The notes below the pieces were generated by a model. The model saw only the letters and a program-made list of their open reading frames with translations. It had not been told where the DNA came from and did no database searches. Shown here one piece after another: positions 1 to 9,322 of a DNA stretch of 64,000 bases. Positions within the stretch are counted from its first letter, which is position 1; every line of letters starts with the position of its first letter. Made by a program: the position numbers and the translations under genes. Origin of the DNA: Heracleum sosnowskyi. Lineage: Eukaryota > Streptophyta > Magnoliopsida > Apiales > Apiaceae. Where the stretch lies: assembly GCA_030848705.1 (NCBI GenBank), contig JAUIZM010000017.1:620001-684000 (forward strand). Reading direction: 5' to 3'.

Positions 1-579
1 TGTCTGATGGATATCTATTTCTAACTTGAAATTTCTTGGACAGTAATGGAATTTCTGTTTTGATGATTCCAGGGGTTTCAGGTGAATGATTTAAATCAAG
101 GGAAGGCTTGAGTGAGACTGCTGATATTTTGTTTCTCACAGCTGGAGTTGCACTTTTTTTGTCCTGCTGAGACAAGCTAGTTCTAACATTGAGAGAAGGC
201 TTGAGCTGGACGGTAGAATTCTTAAATTTCTCATACGAAGCTTCAGATCCTGTATCCTTTTGCATGTCAGGAGGGGAAGTTTTTTTTCGTAGTGGATTCC
301 ATACCTTCACTGCAAAGGAACGTCCTTTTTCCAACTTACAGAAATCAGGGCAAGAACCATCTGAAGCTGTGAGATGGTTCGAAGAACTTGATGTGCCTGA
401 TCTTTTCACATTTCCTGCATCATAGAATGAAGCAATTAAGCCTTAGATCATTACTACTTTTTATTTGGTTGGTTTGATAAAACAGGGTTGGCAAGAAAAT
501 TACCTGATGATTTTCTTTTCTGATTTCCTTCATCTGCCTTGGATTTTTTTCTCCGCAACCAATATCTCGTGCCTCCCAT
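1..579 (-). CDS. Unidentified protein, N-terminal exons (gene runs off the left edge)
   Basis: I see two coding exons on the minus strand. Exon 1 is 579-504: the ATG opens MGGTRYWLRRKKSKADEG and the exon ends at an AG|GTAATT donor. Exon 2 is 414 to beyond 1, after a TGATGCAG|G acceptor. Both are in phase 1 at the junction, and exon 2 stays open for about 138 codons to the window edge. The peptide is rich in Ser, Lys, Asn and Pro, has a basic N-terminus, and contains a twice-used LKPSL(N/D) phrase. There is no membrane segment or signal peptide. I do not recognise the family. The low complexity and basic charge would suit a nuclear or chromatin-associated protein, but that is only inference. 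The plus-strand reading frame over 189-425 is a shadow of this exon. Confidence 0.6.
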
Positions 580-1579
580 CAGCCGTCAAATGAAGGAAGC
601 TTATAAGAATGTCAAAATTTCAGGACCCTGACTATAACGACAGAATCAATCATCAAAAACAAAACTTTAGCACGAACCATTAAGTATCATACAAGAAAAT
701 ACAAAGAAGGTCATGTCGAAAACATTAGGATTGGTACCTTTTATGTCCAACTGAATGATTCACAATGAGCAGGAAGAAAAGAAAAGAGGGAGGGGGGAGG
801 GGGGATAGAAAATGGTGTTGATCACCTTCTTGGTTTGTTTAGGCTGTTGGAGATATCATGATGTTCAGCCCAACGGAGAAAGGGCGGGGAATGGCTTACA
901 CAAAACTTTACCATGGATCTCACCAATGTATATGATGTAATTTGGAATAAATTTTGAAACATTCATTTTTTTTATTCATTGAAGTAATGTTTAAATACAA
1001 ATTAGTGGTGTAGTTTGCTCATTCAATTGGTAGACATACATTTAAAATAGAAAAAATTGGCTTTTAAGGTGATCCTCGGAGTTTCCCAAGTTGGCATGAA
1101 TGTTTGATATTAATACTGATATTGAGTTCTTAATTTAAGGATATAGGATTACCTCCTCTGTTACAATTACATCTCTGTTATTTCAAAAAATGCTTAATAA
1201 CCTCTCGTGACATTACTGAGGTTATTATATTAAAATTTAAAAGTTTATGCAATAATTTTACTAGATCAATTTACAAATTGATACGTAGAAAAAATAATAA
1301 TAACAATACTAGTATCAAAAGTCACAACCATCACACCCTGCTGGCGGAGAAAACATTATTTTCTATGAAAACTTCAAAACTGAAAAACACAAATACTCAC
1401 AAGCACAATAGGAGCCATATACCAACCAGCAAATAAATTCAAATCATCACTAATACAGAGTAGAATACAGAATGATCCTTGAATAACAACAAGTTATAAA
1501 ATACAAGCTTTTAAGTCACAAAAAGGGTACCATACTATAGCGCCACGCTATACAAACAGAGCTAGCATGAGTACGAGTC
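580..1579. other. Intergenic; 5' flank of the left-edge gene and 3' flank of the RING gene
   Basis: No open frame with coding character is seen. The part near 600-850 is probably the 5' UTR, possibly with an intron, of the minus-strand gene to the left: there is a TAAAAG|GTACC donor-like site near 735. The rest is AT-rich, and 1320-1579 would be the 3' UTR of the RING gene. Confidence 0.4.
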
Positions 1580-2344
1580 TCAGGTGATTATCTCCTTCAG
1601 CAACCAATCCAAACTAGGATATGAAAAGTACAAAATGAGAAAAGATGGGATCGCGAAAAGGACAGTTATAAGCAAGTACAACAATATGATGGCTGCACTA
1701 GCGGGTATGACATACAACACAATCAGGAGAAACATGAGTACCAGCGGAAATTTGGTTGTCAAATTGATTATGAAAATCAGGGACTTGTGCAGGGAAGAAC
1801 TTAAGCTTCTCACATTGAGGTAATTATCCACGTTACGATTGGACCTTGATGATTCTGATCGACGGCTCTCTTCTGATTCCAATTCTGTGCTTTCTGGCCA
1901 TCCAGCATGACTATTATCTCCAGGATAGACAGAACTAGATTTTCCTCTATCACCATTTCTGCTCTCAACCATCCAAAGGAGAAAATAGTTTTTGCGCGGG
2001 AACTTAAGGTTACCCCTGTAGATCAGACGGACGGACAAGAGGTTGCACCATGGACACGAGATAAAAAGTGGAAGCTGTATAGGTATAGTGGGAAATTTTA
2101 CAACTGCCCATTGCAGTCCTAGGATGCAGTTTTTACATAGCGTGTGACCGCACCATAAAACATAGGGAACATTTTCCACGATATTGAAGGATTCCCAGCA
2201 TATAGGACATTCTAATCCCTCTTCTCTACTCGTACATGAAGACAATTCATCATCTGAGGAATCCAGAACATCTGTTCTGTGCTTATGAGAGTCATTCTTC
2301 AAACCATTGTTACCAGCTACACAATTGGATGCGAAATTCCACAT
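1580..2344 (-). CDS. RING-type (C3HC4) E3 ubiquitin ligase with C-terminal membrane anchor
   Basis: This is an intact 254-residue ORF. The RING finger lies at residues 46-100 with ligands C46, C49, C65, H67, C70, C73, C97 and C100, a C3HC4 set with an unusually long loop between the third and fourth pairs. A hydrophobic tail at about 198-241 gives two closely spaced membrane segments, followed by a short end SLDWLLKEIIT. The middle (130-185) is Ser-rich. From family knowledge, plant proteins with this architecture and this ending are about 250-290 residues long, so the protein looks complete. It would act as an ER- or endomembrane-anchored E3 ligase; its substrate is unknown. The coding part is a single exon. 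A TTTTAG acceptor-like site near 2390 and a UTR-like exon near 6.7 kb suggest introns in the 5' UTR. Confidence 0.85.
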   Translation of the reverse strand: MWNFASNCVAGNNGLKNDSHKHRTDVLDSSDDELSSCTSREEGLECPICWESFNIVENVPYVLWCGHTLCKNCILGLQWAVVKFPTIPIQLPLFISCPWCNLLSVRLIYRGNLKFPRKNYFLLWMVESRNGDRGKSSSVYPGDNSHAGWPESTELESEESRRSESSRSNRNVDNYLNVRSLSSSLHKSLIFIINLTTKFPLVLMFLLIVLYVIPASAAIILLYLLITVLFAIPSFLILYFSYPSLDWLLKEIIT

Positions 2345-4322
2345 ATTGATAGCTGGGTATGCTCCAATAAACAGCAGAAACTGCCAATCTAAAAGAGAGA
2401 GAAATCCAAGTGGCAGTCGTCTGCAAGTAGGCCTTCCATACTACAATAATAGAGAACACCTGAGCTTAGGCACATGGAAATTTAAGATACATATTCTAAT
2501 ATTATATACTATTTAGAAATCTATACAAAGATAATTATTTAGTGTTTATTTAGAAGCAAATATTATAAAACAGTCATGTGGTCTACGTGAATACAAATTG
2601 CCCCAGAAATCACTAGTCATTGGGGCTAAAAACAAATGTCTTATCCTTCGATTCCTTAACCTTAAAATCTTATTTGAATCCTTGAAGGATACTTTAAACT
2701 TCAAAAAATATATTCATATCAAACCCTCAAATATTCATATCATATCCTAGGTTTAATAGATCAATAAGTGTAGCAAACATTACCTTGGTGGAAAGAGGAG
2801 CACAGTACATTAGAACAAACGCCACTAGAATATATTTATTGAATGCTAACATTTCCGAAAAATTACAAGGTCCAAAATTACACCCGACGAGTAAAATAAA
2901 ATAAGAACAGATGCAAGAAATTCAAAGCCACTGTGTGAAACCCTAAACTAACTGGAATTCTAATATAACTAAAATACGAAATCAGTGAACCCACAAGGAC
3001 CAGGAATTGCATTACACCTAGTAAATCATAATTATCCATGATCTATCCCTATGACAGCTATGTTGGTAGTTAATAGCTAAAGTCTGGGATGTCAAGTGTT
3101 AGGTTGCATGGAAGCTATGTTTACTCTGCCAGCTTTTATATACTAGTTGTTTCTGTTATCTTCTACTATGCATATTGTGATGTAAAATGGAACTTTTTTT
3201 CTCTCTCAAACACAGACACACGCCAGGGTTTCTTTTTAAATTCTCTCTGATTCTGTACCAACAATTCACTGGTTAAATCGGTAACGAAGCTCAGTTCCTC
3301 TTAAAATGATACCAGAATTCAGAGCTACCATTTCCAGTCAGCACTTCTCTTAGGCTGCACTGTTCTTTATCTCCACACACCTGAAGCCTTAAAAAATCAA
3401 CTCCAAAGCTCACAGATCCAGAATAAATTCTATGTATATCATTTCAACACTTCACATTGACCAGGTGTATCTCGCACCCTTGTAATCATCAACAACATCA
3501 TTCAGAATATTATACCGAAATTAGTGAAAATCCTCTGTTCTACAAATGTTCCCACAGTGTCATCTCTGAATCTGGTTTAATCACTTTTAGTTTAGCTAGA
3601 TCTATTTAGTTCCACTCGATTCTATTTACTTCTCTAGTTTCATTTCATTTTGCATAAAAAAATCACAAACAATTCGGATTAAGTTCCGATTCCAACTTAG
3701 ATTTTAGAGACTTGTGACTTGATTTTTTATTACTGCACTAAATCATTATGTTCAATAAAAATCGAGTTTCTACAGCTCAGTCCGAATTTAAATTCTCATT
3801 TCATGCTTAGGATATCTAGAAATATGATATCATATGTTTGAACTTTGAACAATGACAAACACTGAAGCAGCACAATCATGGATCCCTTGAGCCTTGGCTT
3901 TCAGTTAACTATTTGATACTTATATTTACTCTCCAGAACTCAAGAGCGCACAACTATCAACTACTCTGATCCTTCACATCAACATTCAAAACAAAACTCC
4001 TGAGTTAAAGAGCACCACAGTTATTTTCAGATAGACTACGTGACTGCTGGCACTTGCAATTGTAGTTCATTAAACTCCTGAGAATACATTTTCCAATACT
4101 TAATTCTCTTAAATTCCTTTAAAACAGCCAAAAGTTCACAAAAAACAAAACTTGTTCAGTGTATCCTGCTCGTAGAGCAAACAAGCATGGCAAATAGCGG
4201 AAAAGAAGTATAAAGACCTTACCTCACTACTACTAGGATTACAGAGGCTGAAAAGACAGCGCTCAGTATATGGAAGGTTCAGGGCCCTGCTCAGGGACAC
4301 AAACAGGCAGATTGTAAGGGGA
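2345..4322. other. No coding gene seen; probable 5' UTR intron of the RING gene
   Basis: The stretch is AT-rich, with stop codons in all frames. On the minus strand there is a plausible acceptor at about 2390 and a donor (GAG|GTAAGG) at about 4221, so 4222-4320 may be an untranslated exon. Nothing else is recognisable. Confidence 0.3.
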
Positions 4323-4407
4323 GCTTCTAACTTCTAGATTCTAATTTGACCCAGTTTTATGTTGAAGCTTCTAACTTCTATATTCGAATTTGACCTAGTT
4401 TTATGTT
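4323..4407. repeat. Two-copy 41-bp direct repeat
   Basis: The segment 4323-4363 is repeated at 4367-4407 with about three mismatches, starting gcttctaacttcta and ending agttttatgtt. It lies at the start of the LTR fragment below and may have been made when that LTR inserted. Confidence 0.6.
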
Positions 4408-4594
4408 TGATTTTCTTATAAATATTCTCATATAACTGTAAAACCCCAATAACAGAGAATGACCAATAAAAAATTAGTGTGATTTGGGAGGTAGGAAAAT
4501 TTCTGGACCACGGAAATCTTTGTCTGACATGTTGTTTAATTTCTTTTCTTTTAGATTACAATTTTGTTTCATTTTTATTGTTTTATTCTCAACA
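4364..4594 (+). mobile_element. Copia LTR fragment (copy 1)
   Basis: Positions 4415-4594 align with 5477-5660. Shared landmarks in the same order are ataaatattctc, gtaaaacccc, aaaaattagtg, ccacg(g/a)aaatct, a T-rich stretch, and the end ctcaaca. No primer binding site follows, so this is either a solo or truncated LTR or the 3' LTR of another copy. Confidence 0.55.
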
Positions 4595-4664
4595 TCTTAG
4601 AGAGACAAATTCATAAGGTTTTTTATTAGCTAACTCAAGGCCACATACTATAAAGTGATATAGC

Positions 4665-4806
4665 CATGGTTGTCATGTTGCTCGACTAGTCCGCGACTAG
4701 TCGACTAAGCAGTAAAGGGAGGTTGACTTGAACTCTCAGATGTCGATATTTTGGTCCACTGTCGACTATTCGTTGACTAGTCCGACTAGTTCAAAATCCG
4801 GTCAAT
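4665..4806. repeat. GACTAGTC-rich dispersed repeat
   Basis: Within about 130 bp the palindromic words gactagt and gtcgact occur about seven times. The clustered self-complementary words look like a degraded MITE end, but I could not find a clean pair of termini. Confidence 0.3.
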
Positions 4807-5273
4807 ATGATGTGGAACGAAAAATTAAAATATTAGTTTGTATTTATTTTAATCAATAAAATTTTTAATCAATAAAATGATGGCCTCAACTTTTTAATTC
4901 AGAGCATTTAGGGGTTTCCATCAAAGTTAACTAACATTTTTAGTTATTTTGATAAAACAATTTGGTCATTCTCCTAATCTACAAATAAAATATAACTTAA
5001 CCTCTTTTTGAATGAATATAATCATTTTTTTACGATCAAATGTGAATTAAGACACAAAACTTAAAAATAAGCCCAACTAAAGGCCACGATAAAATGGATG
5101 CTCTCATAAATATCTAAATTCTAAAATACTAATAAGAGCCTTTCAAACAAGCTCCTTATACCAGTTTAAAAGTAATTAGGATTATTTAAATTAGAGCTTT
5201 TCAAAATCCTCTTAGAAGCTCTTTAAAATTCAGGAGTCTGTTTTCTCTCCTCACTTATAAAGACTCTAGTTGG

Positions 5274-5660
5274 TGTTAAGTATGTGGAGTCTTGGTTGTT
5301 CATGGCCCTGAGCCCCTGAGCGTAAGGCTCAGGACCCATGAGCGCGTAGGCTCAGGACCCATGAGCAAATCAGTCAGCACTCTTTTTTGTTCTTTTTTGT
5401 ATTGATCTTTACTTTCCCCAAGTGCGGAATTTTTAGCTTTGGCCCATATGTTGAGATAGGCTCGGTTTCTTCTGTTATAAATATTCTCTTGTAATTGTAA
5501 AACCCTACCACAACACAATTGTGAAAGATCAATACAAAATTAGTGCAGCTTGTGGATTAAGAATTTTTGAACCACGAAAATCTCAGTCTTGTGTGATCGT
5601 GTAATTTCTTGTTCTTGTTCATTTGCTCTGGGTTTTGCTTTCGTTGTTGTATACTCAACA
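5274..5660 (+). mobile_element. Copia LTR (copy 2) followed by a tRNA-Met-type PBS
   Basis: The segment ends atactcaaca, and two bases later comes tggtatcaagagc (from 5663), a one-base variant of the usual copia primer binding site complementary to initiator tRNA-Met. A start near tgttaag at 5274 is the likeliest LTR beginning. A duplicated phrase of the type ctcaggacccatgagc lies at 5327-5364. Confidence 0.65.
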
Positions 5661-5702
5661 ACTGGTATCAAGAGCCTAGGATTTGAAATCTGAGTGGGAG
5701 CG

Positions 5703-6085
5703 ATGGCACAAGAAGGTGAAGTAAAGATCGACAAATTTAATTGCAGTGATTTTGGATTTTGCAAGATGCGGATTGAAGATTATTTGTATATAAAAAAACT
5801 ACATACACCGCTATACACCGCTAGAAGAGAATATGAAGTACAAGCCTTGTTGGTATTCGGTTAGCTGACAGTTGGTCAGGATTTGTCACCGTTATTTATA
5901 ATTCATTTGGGAGTAGTAAGATTACTTTTAATAGAGTTCGAGAATCGACACTTGGAGAAGATATTCGTAGGAGAAACTCCGGAGAGTCGTCATGTTCATT
6001 ATTGAGTGCTGAGAGCAGAGCAGAGGCAGAAAGTTCGAAAAGGGGCAGAATCAGGGGCGAAGCAGATCGAAATCACCGAAGAGAG
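5703..6085 (+). pseudogene. Truncated copia gag relic
   Basis: An ATG 40 bp past the PBS opens MAQEGEVKIDKF and continues through FCKMRIEDYLY, the usual start of a copia Gag. A stop follows at about 5865. A second block from 5889 to 6085 reads in a different frame and resembles the later Gag segment: GSSKITFNRVRESTLGEDIR, then NSGESS. The part between is deleted, and neither pol nor a second LTR follows. This is a dead fragment of the element whose LTR is at 5274-5660. Confidence 0.7.
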
Positions 6086-6660
6086 AACAATCCAACCTTT
6101 ATCAACAATTGGCTCTTAAGTTAACCTTTATCAATCGAATATTTATTTCCTTCTAATTTTTTCCAGTTGAGTTGAAATATGAATATATAAGATATAAGAT
6201 ATAATATGGAGAGCAAATATAAAAAGCATTGTTGGAATTGGCACATTAATCAATGAAATCACTTACTAAGAGCAACGTTATTTAAAATCCAACACCAACC
6301 TTTTGTAATGGAGCTAAAACCATGATGTCCTAGTCACGTTTATGGAATACATTAAGGTCAAGCAGGTTACAATCCTCTAATATAACTTGGCTCTCCTAAA
6401 TGGAACATTAATCGGCTACTACAGAAACAAAGTCATCAACCACAAAGTTTTAACAGCACCTATTCGACAGACTCACCGGTAGAACTCGAAATAACCAACT
6501 GAAACCTAGCAGACCATCAATCAAACTTGAATTACGTACTGAAGTCAGAAAATAGAAATCACAGATCAGAAACATATATAAGCAGCGTAATTAAGATAAA
6601 TAAAATTGAAACCAATCGGTCAATTTAAATATAAAAAGAAACAGAAATTAAGTGTAAGAT
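6086..6660. other. No gene seen
   Basis: AT-rich sequence without open frames of coding character. It probably belongs to the intron or flank of the transcript that starts near 6.8 kb. Confidence 0.3.
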
Positions 6661-6670
6661 AGATGATTAC

Positions 6671-6800
6671 CGCGATTTGATGTTAGGGTTTGAAAAGAGA
6701 AAGAGCGCGATTGGGTTTGGGGGCTTTCTCGGAGCTATCGAGAAGCTTAGCTACTCCACAGAGAGCAAGCTACAGTGGTGCTAATGCCTCTCTTTTGTCT
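6671..6800 (-). promoter_or_regulatory. Probable 5' UTR exon and transcription start region (minus strand)
   Basis: Read on the minus strand this gives a pyrimidine-rich, AAACCCTAA-containing leader ending AAATCGCG|GTAATC, a good donor. Such GC-richer, CT-rich leaders are typical of plant housekeeping 5' UTRs. The first coding sequence downstream on that strand is the RING gene at 2344, which would imply an untranslated first exon with a long intron containing the copia relics. Confidence 0.4.
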
Positions 6801-7189
6801 CTTTCTATTTTATTCCACCCAAATCACTCTTTCTATTTCTATTTCTAACATCTTTTTGCCGGTATGCCAGTAATTTAACATGACCCACCAGGCCGCCAGT
6901 CAAATAACAAAAAAGAACAGCTTAAAATGAAAAGCAAGGGATTCTGGTAATTTTTATTTTTATTTTATTTTGTTTCTTTTATTGATCCCGGCATTCTTTC
7001 AATAAAATTTGTATTTTTATTTAGAAATAACTCATCAAGCTATGTTTTATACGTGTCTTAAAATACGAGAAGAAATGTTATAAAAAAATACAAAAACGAG
7101 TAGAAATAAAAAAGGAAGCAATTAATTGGGTGATGACCCTTTTTATTATAATTCGAAGAAAAATGTTCCAAAATATCACAATTTGAAAA

Positions 7190-7600
7190 ATTGGCATCAA
7201 ATATCACGTTAAAACACCACTTTAATATGTGTTAACCAAAATGTAGAATCGTCTCGCGTCTTAACAAGTTTTTGAAAAAAAACACTGAAAATGCAAGTTA
7301 AAGTGATGTTTTCGTAATCAAAACGCTACTTTAAATTATGTTTTTCAGGTTAAAACGCTACTCAAAGTTACGTTTTCATGTCAAAATGCTACTTTAAGTT
7401 GTGTTTTCAAGTCAAACGCTACTTTAAGTGGTGCTACCCGTTTTTTTTTTTATTTGCAAGGTTCAAACGTTAGACGAACTAGCGTTTTTTTAAAAAAAAA
7501 ATGAAAACACTACACTAAGTAGCGTTTTAGAGTGATATTTGGGGTCATTTTTTTTTATTGTAATATTTGGGGTCGTTTGTCTTAAAATTGTGAAATGGAG
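7190..7600. repeat. Degenerate array of a cgctacttaaag-type word
   Basis: The word (a)acgctacttt(a/c)aag, or its complement, occurs about eight times between 7200 and 7520, with both orientations present (gctactttaag and ttaagtagcgtttt). The two halves can fold on each other, so this may be a non-autonomous foldback element. Confidence 0.45.
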
Positions 7601-7623
7601 GGCATTTTCTCCCATTAATTAGG

Positions 7624-8245
7624 GGTACAGTGTATGGGTGTTCATCGGTTTGGTTGGCCAGGTTGGAGGCGTTTTTTCAACCGACCCATTTAGATCGGTT
7701 TGTGAATCTTTAACCCAATTCATAAAATTTAAATTCGTAACCCAACCCTACCCGTTGTACATCAATTTTGGTCGGGTTGGGTCGGTTTGAATGGATTGAA
7801 TGTTTTATAAAAAAAAATTATATTATATAAAATTGCCCATTTAAAATTTTTTAATGAAAATAAAGTAGGTATAACTTACGATTGATGCTAATATTTAATT
7901 TTTATTTATATTATAATTTTATTAATGTAAATTATGTCATCGGTCATACGTATATTCACAAAAGGTAATCATATATGAATAAAATATAAGTATGATGTCG
8001 TGTAATGTATAGTTATATATATATATCATTAAATTATCAAACAAACTTTGTAATTTAAATCAGGTTGGATTGGGTTGGCCGAAAAAATATAGAACCCATA
8101 CCCAACCCATTTAATTTGGGTTGAAATTTTTTTAACCCAGCCAAGTATCGGGTTTTTTTTATCAGTTTGAACGACCAAAAATAGGATCAGGTTGGTTCGG
8201 TTTGATCGGGTTGACCAACCCAGAGTGTACAAATTAGAGCATTTA
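7624..8245. mobile_element. MITE-like element rich in ggtt(t/g)ggt words
   Basis: The left end (gtgttcatcggtttggttgg) and the right end near 8190-8230 (gttggttcggtttgatcggg) contain related words. The interior is AT-rich with further ggttgggt blocks. The termini are too degraded for a firm family call; the GGGTGTTCATCGG-like start is common in plant hAT-type MITEs. The minus-strand ORF at 8029-8253 is a by-product. Confidence 0.35.
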
Positions 8246-8654
8246 CAAGACATTCTCTGTATTGACTAAATTGAAAGGAAAAGTTTATAGAAACTAAAAA
8301 TTCTCCCAAAAAAATATTTGTATGCTTAAATATTTGATAACATTCCTAATAAGAAAATGAGACATCTTGTATTCACATACACCCACAAATTAAAATATGA
8401 TGCCAACTTATCTTGTATTCACATACAACCACAAATTAAAATATGATGCTAACTTAACAATGCTACGGGAAGATATTTAAAAAAAAATTAGGTTCTCTAG
8501 TAATACCCAAATTAAAATGTGAGGGAGAGATATTTTGGCTCTAAAACACCCTTAGAGAACTTATTTATTTTGACTCTTAACTTGAAATTAGAGAAGATGG
8601 ACATTTTTTTCCTTGAAGAGATTTTTAATGACTCTTAAACTTGCCAAAAATATT
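8246..8654. other. No gene seen
   Basis: AT-rich; a short phrase (cttgtattcacatacaaccacaaattaaaatatgatg) is present twice in tandem near 8368-8450. Otherwise nothing recognised. Confidence 0.3.
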
Positions 8655-8659
8655 GTTAG

Positions 8660-9174
8660 TGTTAGACCGAATATACAATATAATCAAGTATGTATGAGAA
8701 TAACAATCAAGAACACAAGTTTGTAAATCAACAAATTGTAATTATATTAACAGTTTCTCTCTTTATGATGTTAATGAATCACAAAGAGCTACTAGGTTAC
8801 AAGAATAATATTTCAATAATCGCATCCCTTCTAGGGATAACCTATCTGTGTTTATATAATACACAGTTACAATCAATCTCTAATTGATACTCCTACAAAT
8901 TAGCTATACAATTGTAATCAATTAGAATTGCTTCAGTCCTCTGTCCAATCTCCTTAGTTGTATCAATATATTCTGCTTCTTTCCATCTTCAGAATATATT
9001 GCTTCTAGAATCTTCATGATATGCATCGACAGCTAAATCGACTTTCACCCTGTCAGACTTTAACAAACTCTGACTGGCTTCCATGTAAACTCTGATAAGT
9101 ACTTCAGACTAAACTCTGAACAGTACCTGTTACTTAAACACTGATTAAACAAACATCAGTAATTATATCTAACA
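8660..9174 (-). repeat. 3' LTR of the copia element
   Basis: It starts tgttagaccg and ends atctaaca. Identity to 19960-20474 is 510 of 515 by eye. It contains three copies of aaactctga (near 9064, 9086 and 9112). Confidence 0.9.
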
Positions 9175-9192
9175 ATCTCCCCCAACTTGTGC
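9175..9192 (-). other. Polypurine tract of the copia element
   Basis: Directly inside the 3' LTR the minus strand reads AAGTTGGGGGAGAT, the expected position and composition of the plus-strand primer. Confidence 0.75.
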
Positions 9193-9322
9193 ATAATAAA
9201 AAAAATGTACAAGTTAAACAGATAATTGATGATGTCAAAACATATAACAAATGCAGTGTTTAATCATAACATAGTTTAATTTTAACTTAGAACAGAAAAC
9301 TTTAAAAACTTACAGTCAGACT

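Noticed and set aside
8690..8887. 65-aa plus-strand ORF, nearly repeated at 19990-20187
   Set aside because: Lies inside both copies of the copia LTR, antisense to the element, with no coding character; it is duplicated only because the LTRs are.
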